From positions 4,588,001-4,652,000 of the forward strand of contig NZ_JAJFZL010000001.1 in assembly GCF_020733635.1 (NCBI RefSeq): DNA of 64,000 nt, read 5' to 3'. The notes under the pieces are model-generated. The model was not told where the DNA came from and made no database searches. It saw nothing but the letters and a program-made list of their open reading frames with translations. This DNA comes from Nocardia spumae (GTDB taxonomy: Bacteria > Actinomycetota > Actinomycetes > Mycobacteriales > Mycobacteriaceae). Shown one piece after another: positions 38,104-46,839 of the stretch (position 1 is its first letter; every line of letters starts with the position of its first letter). A program made the position numbers and the translations under genes.

Positions 38104-38462
38104 GGCGATATGAGCTCCGGGGATATGTCAGCGGCGGGGTGGCACCATCGCGACGATCCACAGAACAAAAGACTGCTCGCCGCGGCAAAAACAGACCATC
38201 GGTCTGCTTCCTGGCGAGTCACAGAATGGTTGCGGTAAGTTAACGTAAACATAACTGAAGGTGAACAGGCGGTGTTATTCCGCTGAGAAAAATCGCCGTA
38301 CCAGGTACGAACGTGCGGCCTGTCACATCGAGAGGTCACATACGCGTATCGGAGACAGCCCGCGACGGAGTGCCCGGTGAGTCCGCGGCGTCCCTTTCAC
38401 TCTCCGATGCCGGCGGGGAAGGGACGGGTGGCGGCGCACGAGACGGCAGCCCGGATCGAACC
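38104..38462. other. Long regulatory gap upstream of the transglycosylase gene
   Basis: About 360 bases with no gene. The part 38210-38290 is unusually AT-rich for this genome and contains TAAG/TAAC/TAAA/TAAC at 6-base steps (38236-38255), a pattern that could bind a response regulator. A hairpin with a T tract lies at 38187-38209. Nothing further recognised between 38300 and 38462. Confidence 0.5.
38187..38209 (-). terminator. Hairpin with T tract in the transglycosylase leader
   Basis: On the minus strand CAGACC-GAT-GGTCTG is followed by TTTTT; A-T and G-T pairs extend the stem to 9 bp. It lies about 85 bases before the ATG, so it could attenuate the transcript or end a short leader RNA. 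A T-rich terminator is rare in this window. Confidence 0.5.
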
Positions 38463-39686
38463 TCAGGCGGCGGTATCGCCCGCGGCCCGCTCCCCGGTGC
38501 CCGCCTCTGCCCCGGCCGCGGGCGCGCCGACCGCCACCGTCGGCGGCGGGCCGCCGAGTTCGTCCGACCAGCGCTCCACATTGGGCGGTCGGTAGCTGTC
38601 GCTGGGCGCCGCGCAGTCGGCCAGATAGACCCGGCGATCATCGGGCGCAGACAACCGGCGCCAGGAGTCGGCGTAGAAGCGCGGGCTGCGCGGATTGCAC
38701 AGCATCCCCGCGAAGTTCAGGATCCGGTAGAAGAATGTGAGCGAATCATGCGGCGCCGGAGACGAATCCGCGGCACCCGTCCCGGATTCGGCCGCCGCCG
38801 CTTCGGCGGACGGACCGGAGTCCGGTGCCGGATCGCGGCCCAGCAGATGCTCGATGCGGTCGTCGTCGAAACACAGCCCCGCCGTCCGGGCCTGATCGAC
38901 CATCCAGCGCAGCGTGATATCGGACAGCCGGCTGTCGGCGTAGCCGCCCCCGATATCGGTGTGCACGCCCTCGAACCACACCTGCCGGACCCGGTCGGCC
39001 CCGCGCGGCCCGTCCTCCGGTTCGTCGGTGATCTCCCACAGGCACGGCGCGTACATGCGGCGACGCTCATCGATAGCCAGAGCCTGCCGGGCGTAGCGGA
39101 CGTTCGGCGACAGCCGGACATCGTGGAAGCGGTAGCGCCAGGACGTCAGCATCGGCACCCCGAGCGCACCGACGGTATCGAAGACGCCGACGAAGGTGAT
39201 CGGCACCGGATAGACGCAGTGCCGCTCGCGGAACTCGATCCACTCGGGCCGATCCGGGCCGTCGGGATCGGACTTGCGCTGGTGGTAGATCCGCAGCGCC
39301 CGCGGATAGGCACGCTCGACCATGGCGTCAGCGGTGAGCAGGCCGAGCCGGTTGATCATCCCGACCAGGCTGCGCGCGGTGTAGGCGCCGCGGCTGAACC
39401 CGAAGACGTAGATCTCGTCACCGGGCTCCCAGTTCAACGCGAGCTGCCAGTACATGGTGGACAGATTGGCGTCGAGGCCGAGACCGAAGGCGCCGCCGAG
39501 CAGTTTGTCGGCCAGATAACCGCGGGAGCCGGGTCCGTCGACGTAGAAAACCCGTTGTCCCACATGCTCACCCGAGTCGGTGGTCGCACTCGACCGCACC
39601 GACTCGGCGATCTTCACGACATTGGAAACGGTCGGATTGCTCTCCGATCCCCATGTCCCGTCGCAGCACACCACCAAACGTTTCAT
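38463..39686 (-). CDS. DUF2235 alpha/beta hydrolase
   Basis: A 407-residue member of DUF2235, the family containing type VI phospholipase effectors (Tle1) and uncharacterised actinobacterial proteins. Nucleophile motif GFSRGAYTARSLVGMI, N-terminal KRLVVCCDGTWGSE, FVGVFDTVGALGVP with a likely catalytic Asp, and VWFEGVHTDIGGGY with the His. No signal peptide or secretion partner is visible, so it is probably cytoplasmic. The C-terminus is an Ala/Gly/Pro-rich tail. ATG 39686 has GGGAGGA 7 bases upstream. A perfect 7-bp palindrome lies 35-52 bases upstream. Confidence 0.85.
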   Translation of the reverse strand: MKRLVVCCDGTWGSESNPTVSNVVKIAESVRSSATTDSGEHVGQRVFYVDGPGSRGYLADKLLGGAFGLGLDANLSTMYWQLALNWEPGDEIYVFGFSRGAYTARSLVGMINRLGLLTADAMVERAYPRALRIYHQRKSDPDGPDRPEWIEFRERHCVYPVPITFVGVFDTVGALGVPMLTSWRYRFHDVRLSPNVRYARQALAIDERRRMYAPCLWEITDEPEDGPRGADRVRQVWFEGVHTDIGGGYADSRLSDITLRWMVDQARTAGLCFDDDRIEHLLGRDPAPDSGPSAEAAAAESGTGAADSSPAPHDSLTFFYRILNFAGMLCNPRSPRFYADSWRRLSAPDDRRVYLADCAAPSDSYRPPNVERWSDELGGPPPTVAVGAPAAGAEAGTGERAAGDTAA

Positions 39687-39720
39687 ATGACGATCCTCCC
39701 GCCCCGCACGCGCGCGATCC

Positions 39721-39738
39721 CGAGTAGTCGGCTACTCG
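39721..39738. promoter_or_regulatory. Palindrome upstream of the DUF2235 gene
   Basis: CGAGTAG-TCGG-CTACTCG, perfect 7-bp arms, 35 bases before the ATG. Likely operator for an unidentified dimeric regulator; it could also form a hairpin in RNA. Confidence 0.45.
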
Positions 39739-39930
39739 AATCATCGCTTCGGTACGGTGAATACGTTAATGCCGACACCCGATCGATACCAGGGCGAGGA
39801 GTTGGCGGCGGCACGATCGCCGGACGGTCGCGGCGGCGGGCGGGAGCCCGGCGACGGTCGCGCAACGACCGGCAGCCGCGCACCGGATACGCCGTGGTGG
39901 CGAGATCCCGTGCGCGGCAACGGTTTCGAG

Positions 39931-40398
39931 CTAGCCCTGATACGCGTGGTTGGAGAAGTGCACCTCACCCGGCTCGGGCGCGTGGGCGGCGCCGACGGTC
40001 ACGGTGCCCACGAAATTGCCGTGTCCCGGGCTGAACAGCGCCGAGTAGCCGCTGTTGCCCCAGTACCCGGGACCGTTCGCGGTCTGCGTGAAACTACCTG
40101 TCTCACCGGTGTCGACGTTGCGCCAGTGCAGCGTGATGTCGAGGGTGCAGTGGCCGACGCCGATCAGCGGGCCACCGATGGTGAACGCCGCCATCCCCGG
40201 ATACGCGTCGCCGTGCACCGACGAGTCGATGACCGCCACGCAGGGGCCGTCGGTCATCGAGTAGACGGTCGCGAACTTGCCGCCGGCGTCCTCGGCCGAC
40301 GCCGGCGTCGCGGTGGCCAGCACCGTCGCCGCGCCTGCCAGACCGGACGCGGCGAGCGCGAGCGCGCGGCGAGACCTCATGGATCGAAACGACTGCAT
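39931..40398 (-). CDS. Small secreted protein, unknown function
   Basis: Exported protein of 155 residues from ATG 40398 (GTG 40407 and ATG 40380 are alternatives; no strong ribosome binding site). A long signal peptide with an Arg-rich start (MQSFRSMRSRRALALAASGLAGAATVLATATPASA) is followed by a mature domain of about 120 residues rich in Gly, Thr and aromatic residues. Two Cys (DGPCVAVID and GVGHCTLD) could form a disulfide. The segment SFTQTANGPGYWGNSGYSALFSPGHGNF suggests a beta-rich fold. I do not recognise the family. Confidence 0.65.
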   Translation of the reverse strand: MQSFRSMRSRRALALAASGLAGAATVLATATPASAEDAGGKFATVYSMTDGPCVAVIDSSVHGDAYPGMAAFTIGGPLIGVGHCTLDITLHWRNVDTGETGSFTQTANGPGYWGNSGYSALFSPGHGNFVGTVTVGAAHAPEPGEVHFSNHAYQG

Positions 40399-40407
40399 TG
40401 AACCCAC

Positions 40408-40816
40408 CCATCGTTCGTGTTCGGAATCTCCCGAGCGGAGGTCGCCGACGGTGCGTCGGCGTCGAATGATGACGGCCGACCGCCCTCGTCTCGGTCGACC
40501 GTCATCGGCGAGACGGGCGATCGGCGGAGGCTGCCACCGACGGCTGCGACATCACCGATCACCGCGCAGGGACCGTGTTCGTCTCTCGCAGCCGGGATAT
40601 CGCTGTCGGACCGCCCGGACGTTACCAGCGTCACCACAGCGGATTCCCAGCTATGACGAGCGCGCCGCGTGCGGTCACCGGACGCGGGTGAGATCGGCCA
40701 CCCGGAATCGGGCGATTGCGACGAGTTGCCTGGCCCCGCCGGGACGCGTGGTCAGGAAATGCCATCAATGTCATTCCCCGGGCGGATCCGGCCGGAATTT
40801 CGACTAGGATCGGCCC
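40408..40816. other. Intergenic gap before dnaE1
   Basis: About 400 bases between the divergent secreted-protein gene and dnaE1. Frames on both strands have poor codon use and no ribosome binding site. Only the dnaE1 promoter element at 40805-40810 was recognised. Confidence 0.5.
40805..40810 (+). promoter_or_regulatory. Leaderless -10 element of dnaE1
   Basis: TAGGAT, 6 bases before GTG 40817; no ribosome binding site. Confidence 0.55.
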
Positions 40817-43800
40817 GTGGCTGACTCGGGATTCGTTCACCTTCACAACCACACCGAGTACTCGATGCTCGATGGCGCCGCGAAGATCACGCCCCTGTTC
40901 AAGGAGGCGGAGCGGCTCGGCATGACCGCGGTCGGAATGACCGACCACGGCAATATGTACGGCGCCTCGGAGTTCTACAACTCGGCTGTGAAGCAGGGCC
41001 TCAAGCCGATCATCGGCATCGAGGCCTACATCGCACCCGAGTCGCGATTCAACACCAAGCGCGTGCTCTGGGGCGATCCCAGCCAGAAGGGCGACGACGT
41101 CTCCGGTTCCGGCGCCTACACCCACATGACGATGGTCGCCGAGAACGCGACCGGCCTGCGCAATCTGTTCAAGCTGTCCAGTCTGGCCTCGATCGAGGGC
41201 CAGCTCGGCAAGTGGGCCCGCATGGACGCCGAGATCATCGCCCAGCACGCCGAGGGCATCATCGCCACCACCGGCTGCCCGTCGGGTGAGGTGCAGACCC
41301 GGCTGCGCCTGGGACACGAGCGCGAAGCGCTGGAAGCCGCGGCCAAGTGGCAGGAGATCTTCGGCAAGGAGAATTTCTTCCTGGAGCTGATGGATCACGG
41401 ATTGTCCATCGAAACCCGCGTTCGCCAGGGCCTGCTCGAGGTCGGCCGCAAACTCGGGATCCCGCCCCTGGCCACCAACGACTGCCACTACGTGCACGAG
41501 GCCGACTCCACCAATCACGAAGCGTTGCTGTGTATCCAGACCGGTAAGACGCTGTCGGACCCGACCCGCTTCAAATTCGACGGCAGCGGCTACTACCTGA
41601 AGTCGGCCGCGGAGATGCGCGAGATCTGGGACGGCGAGGTCCCCGGCGCCTGTGACAACACCGTGCTCATCGGTGAGCGGGTGCAGTCCTACGAGGATGT
41701 GTGGACCCACCGCGACCGGATGCCCAAATTCCCCGTGCCCGAGGGTGAGACCGAGGCGTCGTGGCTGCGCAAGGAGGTCGCGCGCGGCCTCGAGTACCGC
41801 TTCCCCGACGGCGTCCCGCAGAAATACCTCGACCAGGCAGAGTACGAGATCAACGTCATCCTCGAGATGGGCTTCCCGGCCTACTTCCTGGTCGTCGGCG
41901 ACCTCATCAACCATGCTCGCGAGGTCGGCATCCGGGTCGGGCCCGGCCGTGGTTCGGCCGCCGGTTCGCTGGTCGCCTTCGCGCTGAAGATCACCAATAT
42001 CGACCCGCTGCCGCACGGTCTGCTGTTCGAGCGGTTCCTCAACCCCGAACGCGTCTCGATGCCCGATATCGATATCGACTTCGACGATCGCCGCCGCGGT
42101 GAGATGGTCCGCTACGCGACCGAGAAGTGGGGCAGCGACCGCGTCGCCCAGGTCATCACCTTCGGCACCATCAAAACCAAGGCGGCGCTGAAGGATTCGG
42201 CGCGCGTGCTGTTCGGCCAGCCGGGCTTCGCGATCGCCGACCAGATCACCAAGGCGCTGCCGCCGCCGATCATGGCCAAGGACATCTCGGTCTCGGGCAT
42301 CACCGATCCCGAGCACGAGCGGTACAAAGAGGCCGCCGAGGTCCGCACGCTCATCGAATCCAATCCCGATATCGCGAAGATCTACGACACGGCGAAGGGT
42401 CTGGAGGGCCTGATCCGCAACGCCGGCGTGCACGCCTGCGCGGTGATCATGTCCTCCGAGCCGCTCACCGACGCGATCCCGGTCTGGAAGCGGGCCCAGG
42501 ACGGCGCCATCATCACCGGCTGGGACTATCCGTCGTGTGAGGCCATCGGCCTGCTGAAGATGGACTTCCTCGGTCTGCGCAACCTGACGGTCCTGGGCGA
42601 TGCCATCGACAACGCGAAATCCAACCGTGGCATCGATGTCGATCTGGACGCGCTGCCGCTGGACGACCAGAAGACCTTCGATCTGCTCGCGCGCGGCGAC
42701 ACCCTGGGAGTGTTCCAGCTCGACGGTGGACCGATGCGCGATCTGCTGCGCCGCATGCAGCCCACCGCCTTCGAGGACATCGTGGCCGTCGGCGCGCTGT
42801 ATCGCCCCGGCCCGATGGGCATGAACGCGCACAACGACTACGCCGACCGCAAGAACGGCCGGCAGGAGGTCAAGCCGATCCATCCCGAGCTCGAGGAGCC
42901 GCTGCGCGACATCCTCGGCGAAACCTACGGCCTGATCGTCTACCAAGAGCAGATCATGCACGTCGCGCAGAAGGTGGCCGGGTACTCGCTCGGCCGAGCA
43001 GACATTCTGCGCCGCGCGATGGGTAAGAAGAAGGCCGAGGTCCTGGCCGCGGAGTTCGAGGGCTTCGAGGCCGGCATGCTCGAGAACGGCTACTCCAAGG
43101 CCGCGATCAAGGCGCTGTGGGACACCATCCTTCCCTTCGCCGGATACGCGTTCAACAAATCGCACGCCGCCGCCTACGGCCTGGTCTCGTACTGGACCGC
43201 CTACTTCAAGGCCAACTATCCGGCCGAGTACATGGCAGCCCTGCTCACCAGCGTCGGCGACGACAAGGACAAGGCCGCGGTCTACCTGTCGGACTGCCGC
43301 CGCCTCGGCATCACGGTGCTGCCGCCCGATGTCAACGAATCCGAGCTGAACTTCGCCTCGGTCGGCACCGATATCCGATTCGGCCTCGGCGCGGTCCGCA
43401 ACGTCGGCACCAATGTGGTTGCCTCGATCATCGCCGCGCGCACCGAGAAGTCCAAGTACACCGACTTCTCCGACTACCTCAACAAGATCGATACCGTCGC
43501 CTGCACCAAGAAGGTCACCGAATCGCTCATCAAAGCGGGCGCTTTCGACTCGCTCGAGCATCCGCGCAAGGGTCTGCTGCTGGTGCACTCCGACGCCATC
43601 GATGCGGTGATGGCCACCAAGAAGGCCGAGGCGATCGGGCAGTTCGACCTGTTCGGCGGGCTCGACGACGATGACGGTTCGGTCGCCGCGGTCTTCGATG
43701 TGAAGGTCCCCGACGAGGAGTGGGAGTCCAAACACAAACTCGCACTGGAGCGGGAGATGCTGGGCCTCTACGTGTCCGGGCATCCGCTCAACGGCGTGGA

Positions 43801-44362
43801 GCATGTGCTCGCGGCCCAGGCCGACACGCCGATTCCCGCCATCCTGCAGGGCGATGTCAAGGACGGCGCCCAGGTGACCATCGGCGGTATCCTCGCCTCG
43901 GTCACCCGGCGCGTCAACAAGAACGGAATGCCCTGGGCCTCGGCACAATTGGAGGATCTCACCGGTGGGATCGAGGTGCTGTTCTTCCCTCAGGCCTATT
44001 CGGTGTACGGCATGGACGTCGCCGAGGACGCGGTGGTACTGGTCAAGGCCCGCGTCTCCGTGCGCGACGACCGGATCTCCCTGATCGCCAACGACCTCGT
44101 GGTTCCGGATCTCTCGGCGATCGGCATGGAGAAACCGCTGGCGGTGACGATCCCCACCCGGTTGTGCACCCCCGACAAGGTCGGTGCGCTCAAGCGAGTG
44201 CTGTCCAGCCACCCCGGCACCGCCGATGTGCACATCCGCCACATCGGGTCGCGGGAGAAGACAACCCTGCTCAAGGTGGCCGACAATCTGCGGGTCTCCC
44301 CCTCCTCCGCGTTGATGGGTGACCTCAAGGCCCTGCTCGGCCCGGGCTGCCTCGCCGGCTGA
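40817..44362 (+). CDS. dnaE1: DNA polymerase III alpha subunit
   Basis: Replicative polymerase of 1181 residues, the length of mycobacterial DnaE1. The N-terminal PHP domain is intact ([26 protein letters not shown], and later His/Asp ligands), consistent with the built-in proofreading exonuclease of actinobacterial DnaE1. The polymerase active site has [27 protein letters not shown] and the catalytic Asp in [13 protein letters not shown] and OB-fold regions follow ([22 protein letters not shown]). GTG 40817 is probably leaderless. A bidirectional hairpin follows the stop. Relative to M. tuberculosis the dnaE1-ilvA block is inverted here. Confidence 0.98.
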   Translation: MADSGFVHLHNHTEYSMLDGAAKITPLFKEAERLGMTAVGMTDHGNMYGASEFYNSAVKQGLKPIIGIEAYIAPESRFNTKRVLWGDPSQKGDDVSGSGAYTHMTMVAENATGLRNLFKLSSLASIEGQLGKWARMDAEIIAQHAEGIIATTGCPSGEVQTRLRLGHEREALEAAAKWQEIFGKENFFLELMDHGLSIETRVRQGLLEVGRKLGIPPLATNDCHYVHEADSTNHEALLCIQTGKTLSDPTRFKFDGSGYYLKSAAEMREIWDGEVPGACDNTVLIGERVQSYEDVWTHRDRMPKFPVPEGETEASWLRKEVARGLEYRFPDGVPQKYLDQAEYEINVILEMGFPAYFLVVGDLINHAREVGIRVGPGRGSAAGSLVAFALKITNIDPLPHGLLFERFLNPERVSMPDIDIDFDDRRRGEMVRYATEKWGSDRVAQVITFGTIKTKAALKDSARVLFGQPGFAIADQITKALPPPIMAKDISVSGITDPEHERYKEAAEVRTLIESNPDIAKIYDTAKGLEGLIRNAGVHACAVIMSSEPLTDAIPVWKRAQDGAIITGWDYPSCEAIGLLKMDFLGLRNLTVLGDAIDNAKSNRGIDVDLDALPLDDQKTFDLLARGDTLGVFQLDGGPMRDLLRRMQPTAFEDIVAVGALYRPGPMGMNAHNDYADRKNGRQEVKPIHPELEEPLRDILGETYGLIVYQEQIMHVAQKVAGYSLGRADILRRAMGKKKAEVLAAEFEGFEAGMLENGYSKAAIKALWDTILPFAGYAFNKSHAAAYGLVSYWTAYFKANYPAEYMAALLTSVGDDKDKAAVYLSDCRRLGITVLPPDVNESELNFASVGTDIRFGLGAVRNVGTNVVASIIAARTEKSKYTDFSDYLNKIDTVACTKKVTESLIKAGAFDSLEHPRKGLLLVHSDAIDAVMATKKAEAIGQFDLFGGLDDDDGSVAAVFDVKVPDEEWESKHKLALEREMLGLYVSGHPLNGVEHVLAAQADTPIPAILQGDVKDGAQVTIGGILASVTRRVNKNGMPWASAQLEDLTGGIEVLFFPQAYSVYGMDVAEDAVVLVKARVSVRDDRISLIANDLVVPDLSAIGMEKPLAVTIPTRLCTPDKVGALKRVLSSHPGTADVHIRHIGSREKTTLLKVADNLRVSPSSALMGDLKALLGPGCLAG

Positions 44363-44384
44363 GCCGGAACCGGCCGGTGGACGA

Positions 44385-44419
44385 CCCGGTGTCACGGCCG
44401 TATCGGCTCCGACACCGGG
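44385..44419. terminator. Hairpin after dnaE1
   Basis: CCCGGTGTC-N17-GACACCGGG, perfect 9-bp outer stem; the loop holds a small GCCG/CGGC stem. Between convergent dnaE1 and the small membrane protein gene. Confidence 0.55.
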
Positions 44420-44479
44420 CAGATCCGGGTAGCCGGACGACCTCGCGGCCGGCAGTGCGGGACTCGGTGAATCGGGTGA

Positions 44480-44710
44480 TCAGCCCGCGGAACGCCGGGC
44501 GGCGGCGCCGGCGACCCAGCGCACAGTGGCGAGCGCGGCGCCCGCCAGAATCGCGATCTGCGCGGATCCGAGGATCAGGCCCAGGATCAGAGCGAGCACC
44601 AGCCCCAGTGCCAGGGCCTCGAGTTTGTACACGGGCCAGCGGACACCCGCGAGGACCACCGTGTGGGTGACACGGGGTGCGCGGCGAACGATGGGGCCGA
44701 CCGTAGTCAT
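44480..44710 (-). CDS. Small membrane protein, unknown function
   Basis: A 76-residue protein with two hydrophobic stretches ([19 protein letters not shown] and [21 protein letters not shown]) and a basic N-terminus (RRAPRVTH). No family recognised. ATG 44710 follows TAGCCT by 6 bases and has no ribosome binding site, so it is probably leaderless; that promoter match raises confidence that the gene is real. Convergent with dnaE1 and divergent from the F420-dependent reductase gene. Confidence 0.65.
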   Translation of the reverse strand: MTTVGPIVRRAPRVTHTVVLAGVRWPVYKLEALALGLVLALILGLILGSAQIAILAGAALATVRWVAGAAARRSAG

Positions 44711-44716
44711 GCAGTC

Positions 44717-44722
44717 AGGCTA
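44717..44722 (-). promoter_or_regulatory. Leaderless -10 element (44480-44710 gene)
   Basis: TAGCCT on the minus strand, 6 bases before the ATG. Confidence 0.45.
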
Positions 44723-44827
44723 CACACATCTCCGATTTCGGGCCACCGAACATTTATCGTTCTCCCGACTCGGAGGGGGCGCGGCGGGACCGGGAACACA
44801 TCCGCACGCGGCGATGTTGTGCCGGGC

Positions 44828-45268
44828 ATGCCACTCACCGGAGAATACGAACCCAGCACGTCCGACTGGGCCCGCGAGCAGGCCGAGAAGTTCGAGGCAT
44901 CGAACGGGGCCGAAGCCAACACGCTGCGCGACTCGATGCCGATCGTGCTGGTCACCAGCATCGGCGCGAAGACCGGAAAGCTGCGCAAGACCCCGCTCAT
45001 GCGGGTCGAGCACAACGGCGAGTACGCGGCGGTCGCCTCGCTCGGCGGCGCTCCGAAGAATCCCGTCTGGTACTACAACCTCAAGGCCAACCCGACCGTC
45101 GAACTTCGCGACGGCGACACCGTCAAGGACTACACCGCTCGCGAGGTCAGCGGCGAGGAGAAGGCGCTGTGGTGGCAGCGCGCGGTCGAGGCCTATCCCG
45201 ACTACGCCGACTACCAGACCAAGACGACTCGCGAGATCCCGCTGTTCGTCCTGACCCCCAAATCCTGA
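44828..45268 (+). CDS. F420H2-dependent quinone reductase-like protein (Ddn family)
   Basis: A 146-residue split-barrel protein of the Ddn/Rv1558 family, which uses deazaflavin F420. Typical segments: [58 protein letters not shown] and [30 protein letters not shown]. In M. tuberculosis Rv1558 also precedes ilvA. ATG 44828 lacks a clear ribosome binding site; GTG 44819 is possible. TATCGT near 44757 is a candidate -10. A perfect 14-bp hairpin follows before ilvA. Confidence 0.88.
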   Translation: MPLTGEYEPSTSDWAREQAEKFEASNGAEANTLRDSMPIVLVTSIGAKTGKLRKTPLMRVEHNGEYAAVASLGGAPKNPVWYYNLKANPTVELRDGDTVKDYTAREVSGEEKALWWQRAVEAYPDYADYQTKTTREIPLFVLTPKS

Positions 45269-45295
45269 TCGGCACACTCGATCGCCACGACCTGC

Positions 45296-45325
45296 GCGAC
45301 GTCCGGACCTCGGTCCGGACGTCGC
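45296..45325. terminator. Perfect 14-bp hairpin between the reductase gene and ilvA
   Basis: Arms GCGACGTCCGGACC and GGTCCGGACGTCGC are separated by only two bases. It starts 27 bases after the reductase stop, fitting a terminator without a T tract; as DNA it would equally be a large palindromic operator about 95 bases upstream of ilvA. Confidence 0.55.
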
Positions 45326-45408
45326 CGTTCTTCTCGTGCGACTCCCCCGCCGCCCCGGCGACCGGACCCGTAACCCCCGCTGCCGCGCGGGCGCGCGAGA
45401 GTGCCCGA

Positions 45409-45414
45409 TAGCAT
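45409..45414 (+). promoter_or_regulatory. Leaderless -10 element of ilvA
   Basis: TAGCAT, 6 bases before GTG 45421. Confidence 0.55.
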
Positions 45415-45420
45415 ATTCGG

Positions 45421-46776
45421 GTGTCTGATCCGCTGGATGTCGTAGAGAAAGTATCCGGTCCGCTGCCCCAACTGAGCGCGGACGAGATCGATGCGGCCGC
45501 CAAGCGAATTTCCGAGATCGTCGAGCCGACTCCGCTGCAGCGTATCGAGCGGTTGTCGGCGGCCACCGGCGCGAACGTCTACCTCAAGCGCGAAGACCTC
45601 ACCGCGGTCCGCTCCTACAAGCTGCGCGGCGCGTACAACCTGATCGTCCAGTTGGACGCCGCCGAACGCGCGGCCGGTGTGGTCACCGCCAGCGCCGGCA
45701 ACCACGCCCAGGGGGTGGCGTTCGCCTGCCAGTCGATGGGGATCCAGGGCCGGATCTACGTGCCGACCACCACGCCCAAGCAGAAACGGGACCGCATCCG
45801 CGCCCACGGCGGCGAGTTCGTGGAACTGATCGCGGTCGGTGACAACTTCGACGCCGCGGCCGCCGCGGCCGCCGACGACGTCGCGCGCACCGGGGCCACG
45901 ATGGTTCCGCCGTTCGACGACGCGCGCACGGCCGCCGGGCAGGGCACCGTCGCGGTGGAACTGCTGGAACAGCTGCCCACCCCGCCCGATCTGGTGATCA
46001 TTCCGGTCGGTGGCGGCGGCTGCCTCGCCGGTATCGGCACCTATCTGCGTGACCGTTCGCCCGGCACCGGCCTCCTCGGGGTCGAGCCCACGGGGGCGGC
46101 CTCGATGACCGCGGCGCTCATCGCCGGGGGTCCGATCACCCTGCCCGATATCGATCCGTTCGTCGACGGCGCCGCCGTGCGCCGGGTGGGCGATCTGCCC
46201 TACGCGACGGTGGCGGGCTTCGGTGGCCGGGTGGTGTCGCACGGCTCGCTGCCGCTGCTCATCGGCACCGAATCCCCCCGGGGCGCAGGCGCTTTCCGCA
46301 TGATGCAGATCGACGAGGGCGCCATCTGCACCGCGATGCTCGAGCTGTACCAGAACGAGGGTGTCATCGCCGAACCGGCCGGTGCGCTCGCGGTCGCGGC
46401 GCTGGCCGATATCGCGATCGAACCGGGGTCGACGGTGGTGTGCCTGCTGTCCGGAGGCAACAACGACATCTCGCGCTACGGCGAGATCATCGAACGATCG
46501 CTGGTGCATCGCGGGCTCAAGCACTACTTCCTGGTGAATTTCCCGCAGGAGCCCGGTGCGCTGCGCCGATTCCTCGACGAGGTGCTCGGTCCCGACGACG
46601 ACATCACCCTGTTCGAATACGTCAAGCGCAACAACCGGGAGACCGGCGCCGCGCTGGTCGGCATCGAATTGGGTACGCCCGCCGGGCTCGCGGCGCTGCA
46701 GGCTCGCATGCAGGATTCCCCGATCCAGTGCCAGCAGCTGGATCCCGATTCACCGACCTACCGCTACCTGACCTGA
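45421..46776 (+). CDS. ilvA: Threonine deaminase (biosynthetic)
   Basis: PLP enzyme making 2-oxobutanoate from threonine, the first step to isoleucine. 451 residues. The PLP lysine is in VRSYKLRGAYN, the substrate loop is TASAGNHAQGVA, and the phosphate-binding glycine loop is PVGGGGCLAGIG. The C-terminal ACT-like regulatory domain (HYFLVNFPQEPGALRRFLDEVLGPDDDITLFEYVKRNNRETGAALVGIEL) is single, giving the shorter form usual in actinobacteria; isoleucine feedback is expected from the family. GTG 45421 is probably leaderless. A strong hairpin follows the stop. Confidence 0.96.
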   Translation: MSDPLDVVEKVSGPLPQLSADEIDAAAKRISEIVEPTPLQRIERLSAATGANVYLKREDLTAVRSYKLRGAYNLIVQLDAAERAAGVVTASAGNHAQGVAFACQSMGIQGRIYVPTTTPKQKRDRIRAHGGEFVELIAVGDNFDAAAAAAADDVARTGATMVPPFDDARTAAGQGTVAVELLEQLPTPPDLVIIPVGGGGCLAGIGTYLRDRSPGTGLLGVEPTGAASMTAALIAGGPITLPDIDPFVDGAAVRRVGDLPYATVAGFGGRVVSHGSLPLLIGTESPRGAGAFRMMQIDEGAICTAMLELYQNEGVIAEPAGALAVAALADIAIEPGSTVVCLLSGGNNDISRYGEIIERSLVHRGLKHYFLVNFPQEPGALRRFLDEVLGPDDDITLFEYVKRNNRETGAALVGIELGTPAGLAALQARMQDSPIQCQQLDPDSPTYRYLT

Positions 46777-46788
46777 GTATCGGCGACA

Positions 46789-46817
46789 CTGTGCCGCGGA
46801 GATCTTCCGCGGCACAG
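46789..46817. terminator. Hairpin between ilvA and a convergent hydrolase gene
   Basis: CTGTGCCGCGG-N7-CCGCGGCACAG, a perfect 11-bp stem. 12 bases after the ilvA stop and 23 bases beyond the stop of the convergent gene; probably bidirectional. Confidence 0.65.
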
Positions 46818-46839
46818 GGCGACGGCGACCGCGATCAGC

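Noticed and set aside
38104..38400. A c-di-AMP (ydaO-type) riboswitch before the transglycosylase gene
   Set aside because: Such riboswitches are known before actinobacterial cell-wall hydrolases, but I could not find their conserved core here; only a hairpin with T tract is supported.
39757..40401. A + strand frame starting GTG/ATG after TACGGT, opposite the small secreted protein
   Set aside because: The first 55 codons look plausible but the rest is an antisense shadow of a gene with a signal peptide; no ribosome binding site.
40631..44395. A 1254-codon open frame on the minus strand opposite dnaE1
   Set aside because: Long antisense frames are common at high GC. dnaE1 has every family motif, and the minus-strand translation is repetitive Gly/Asp/Arg/His without a recognisable fold.
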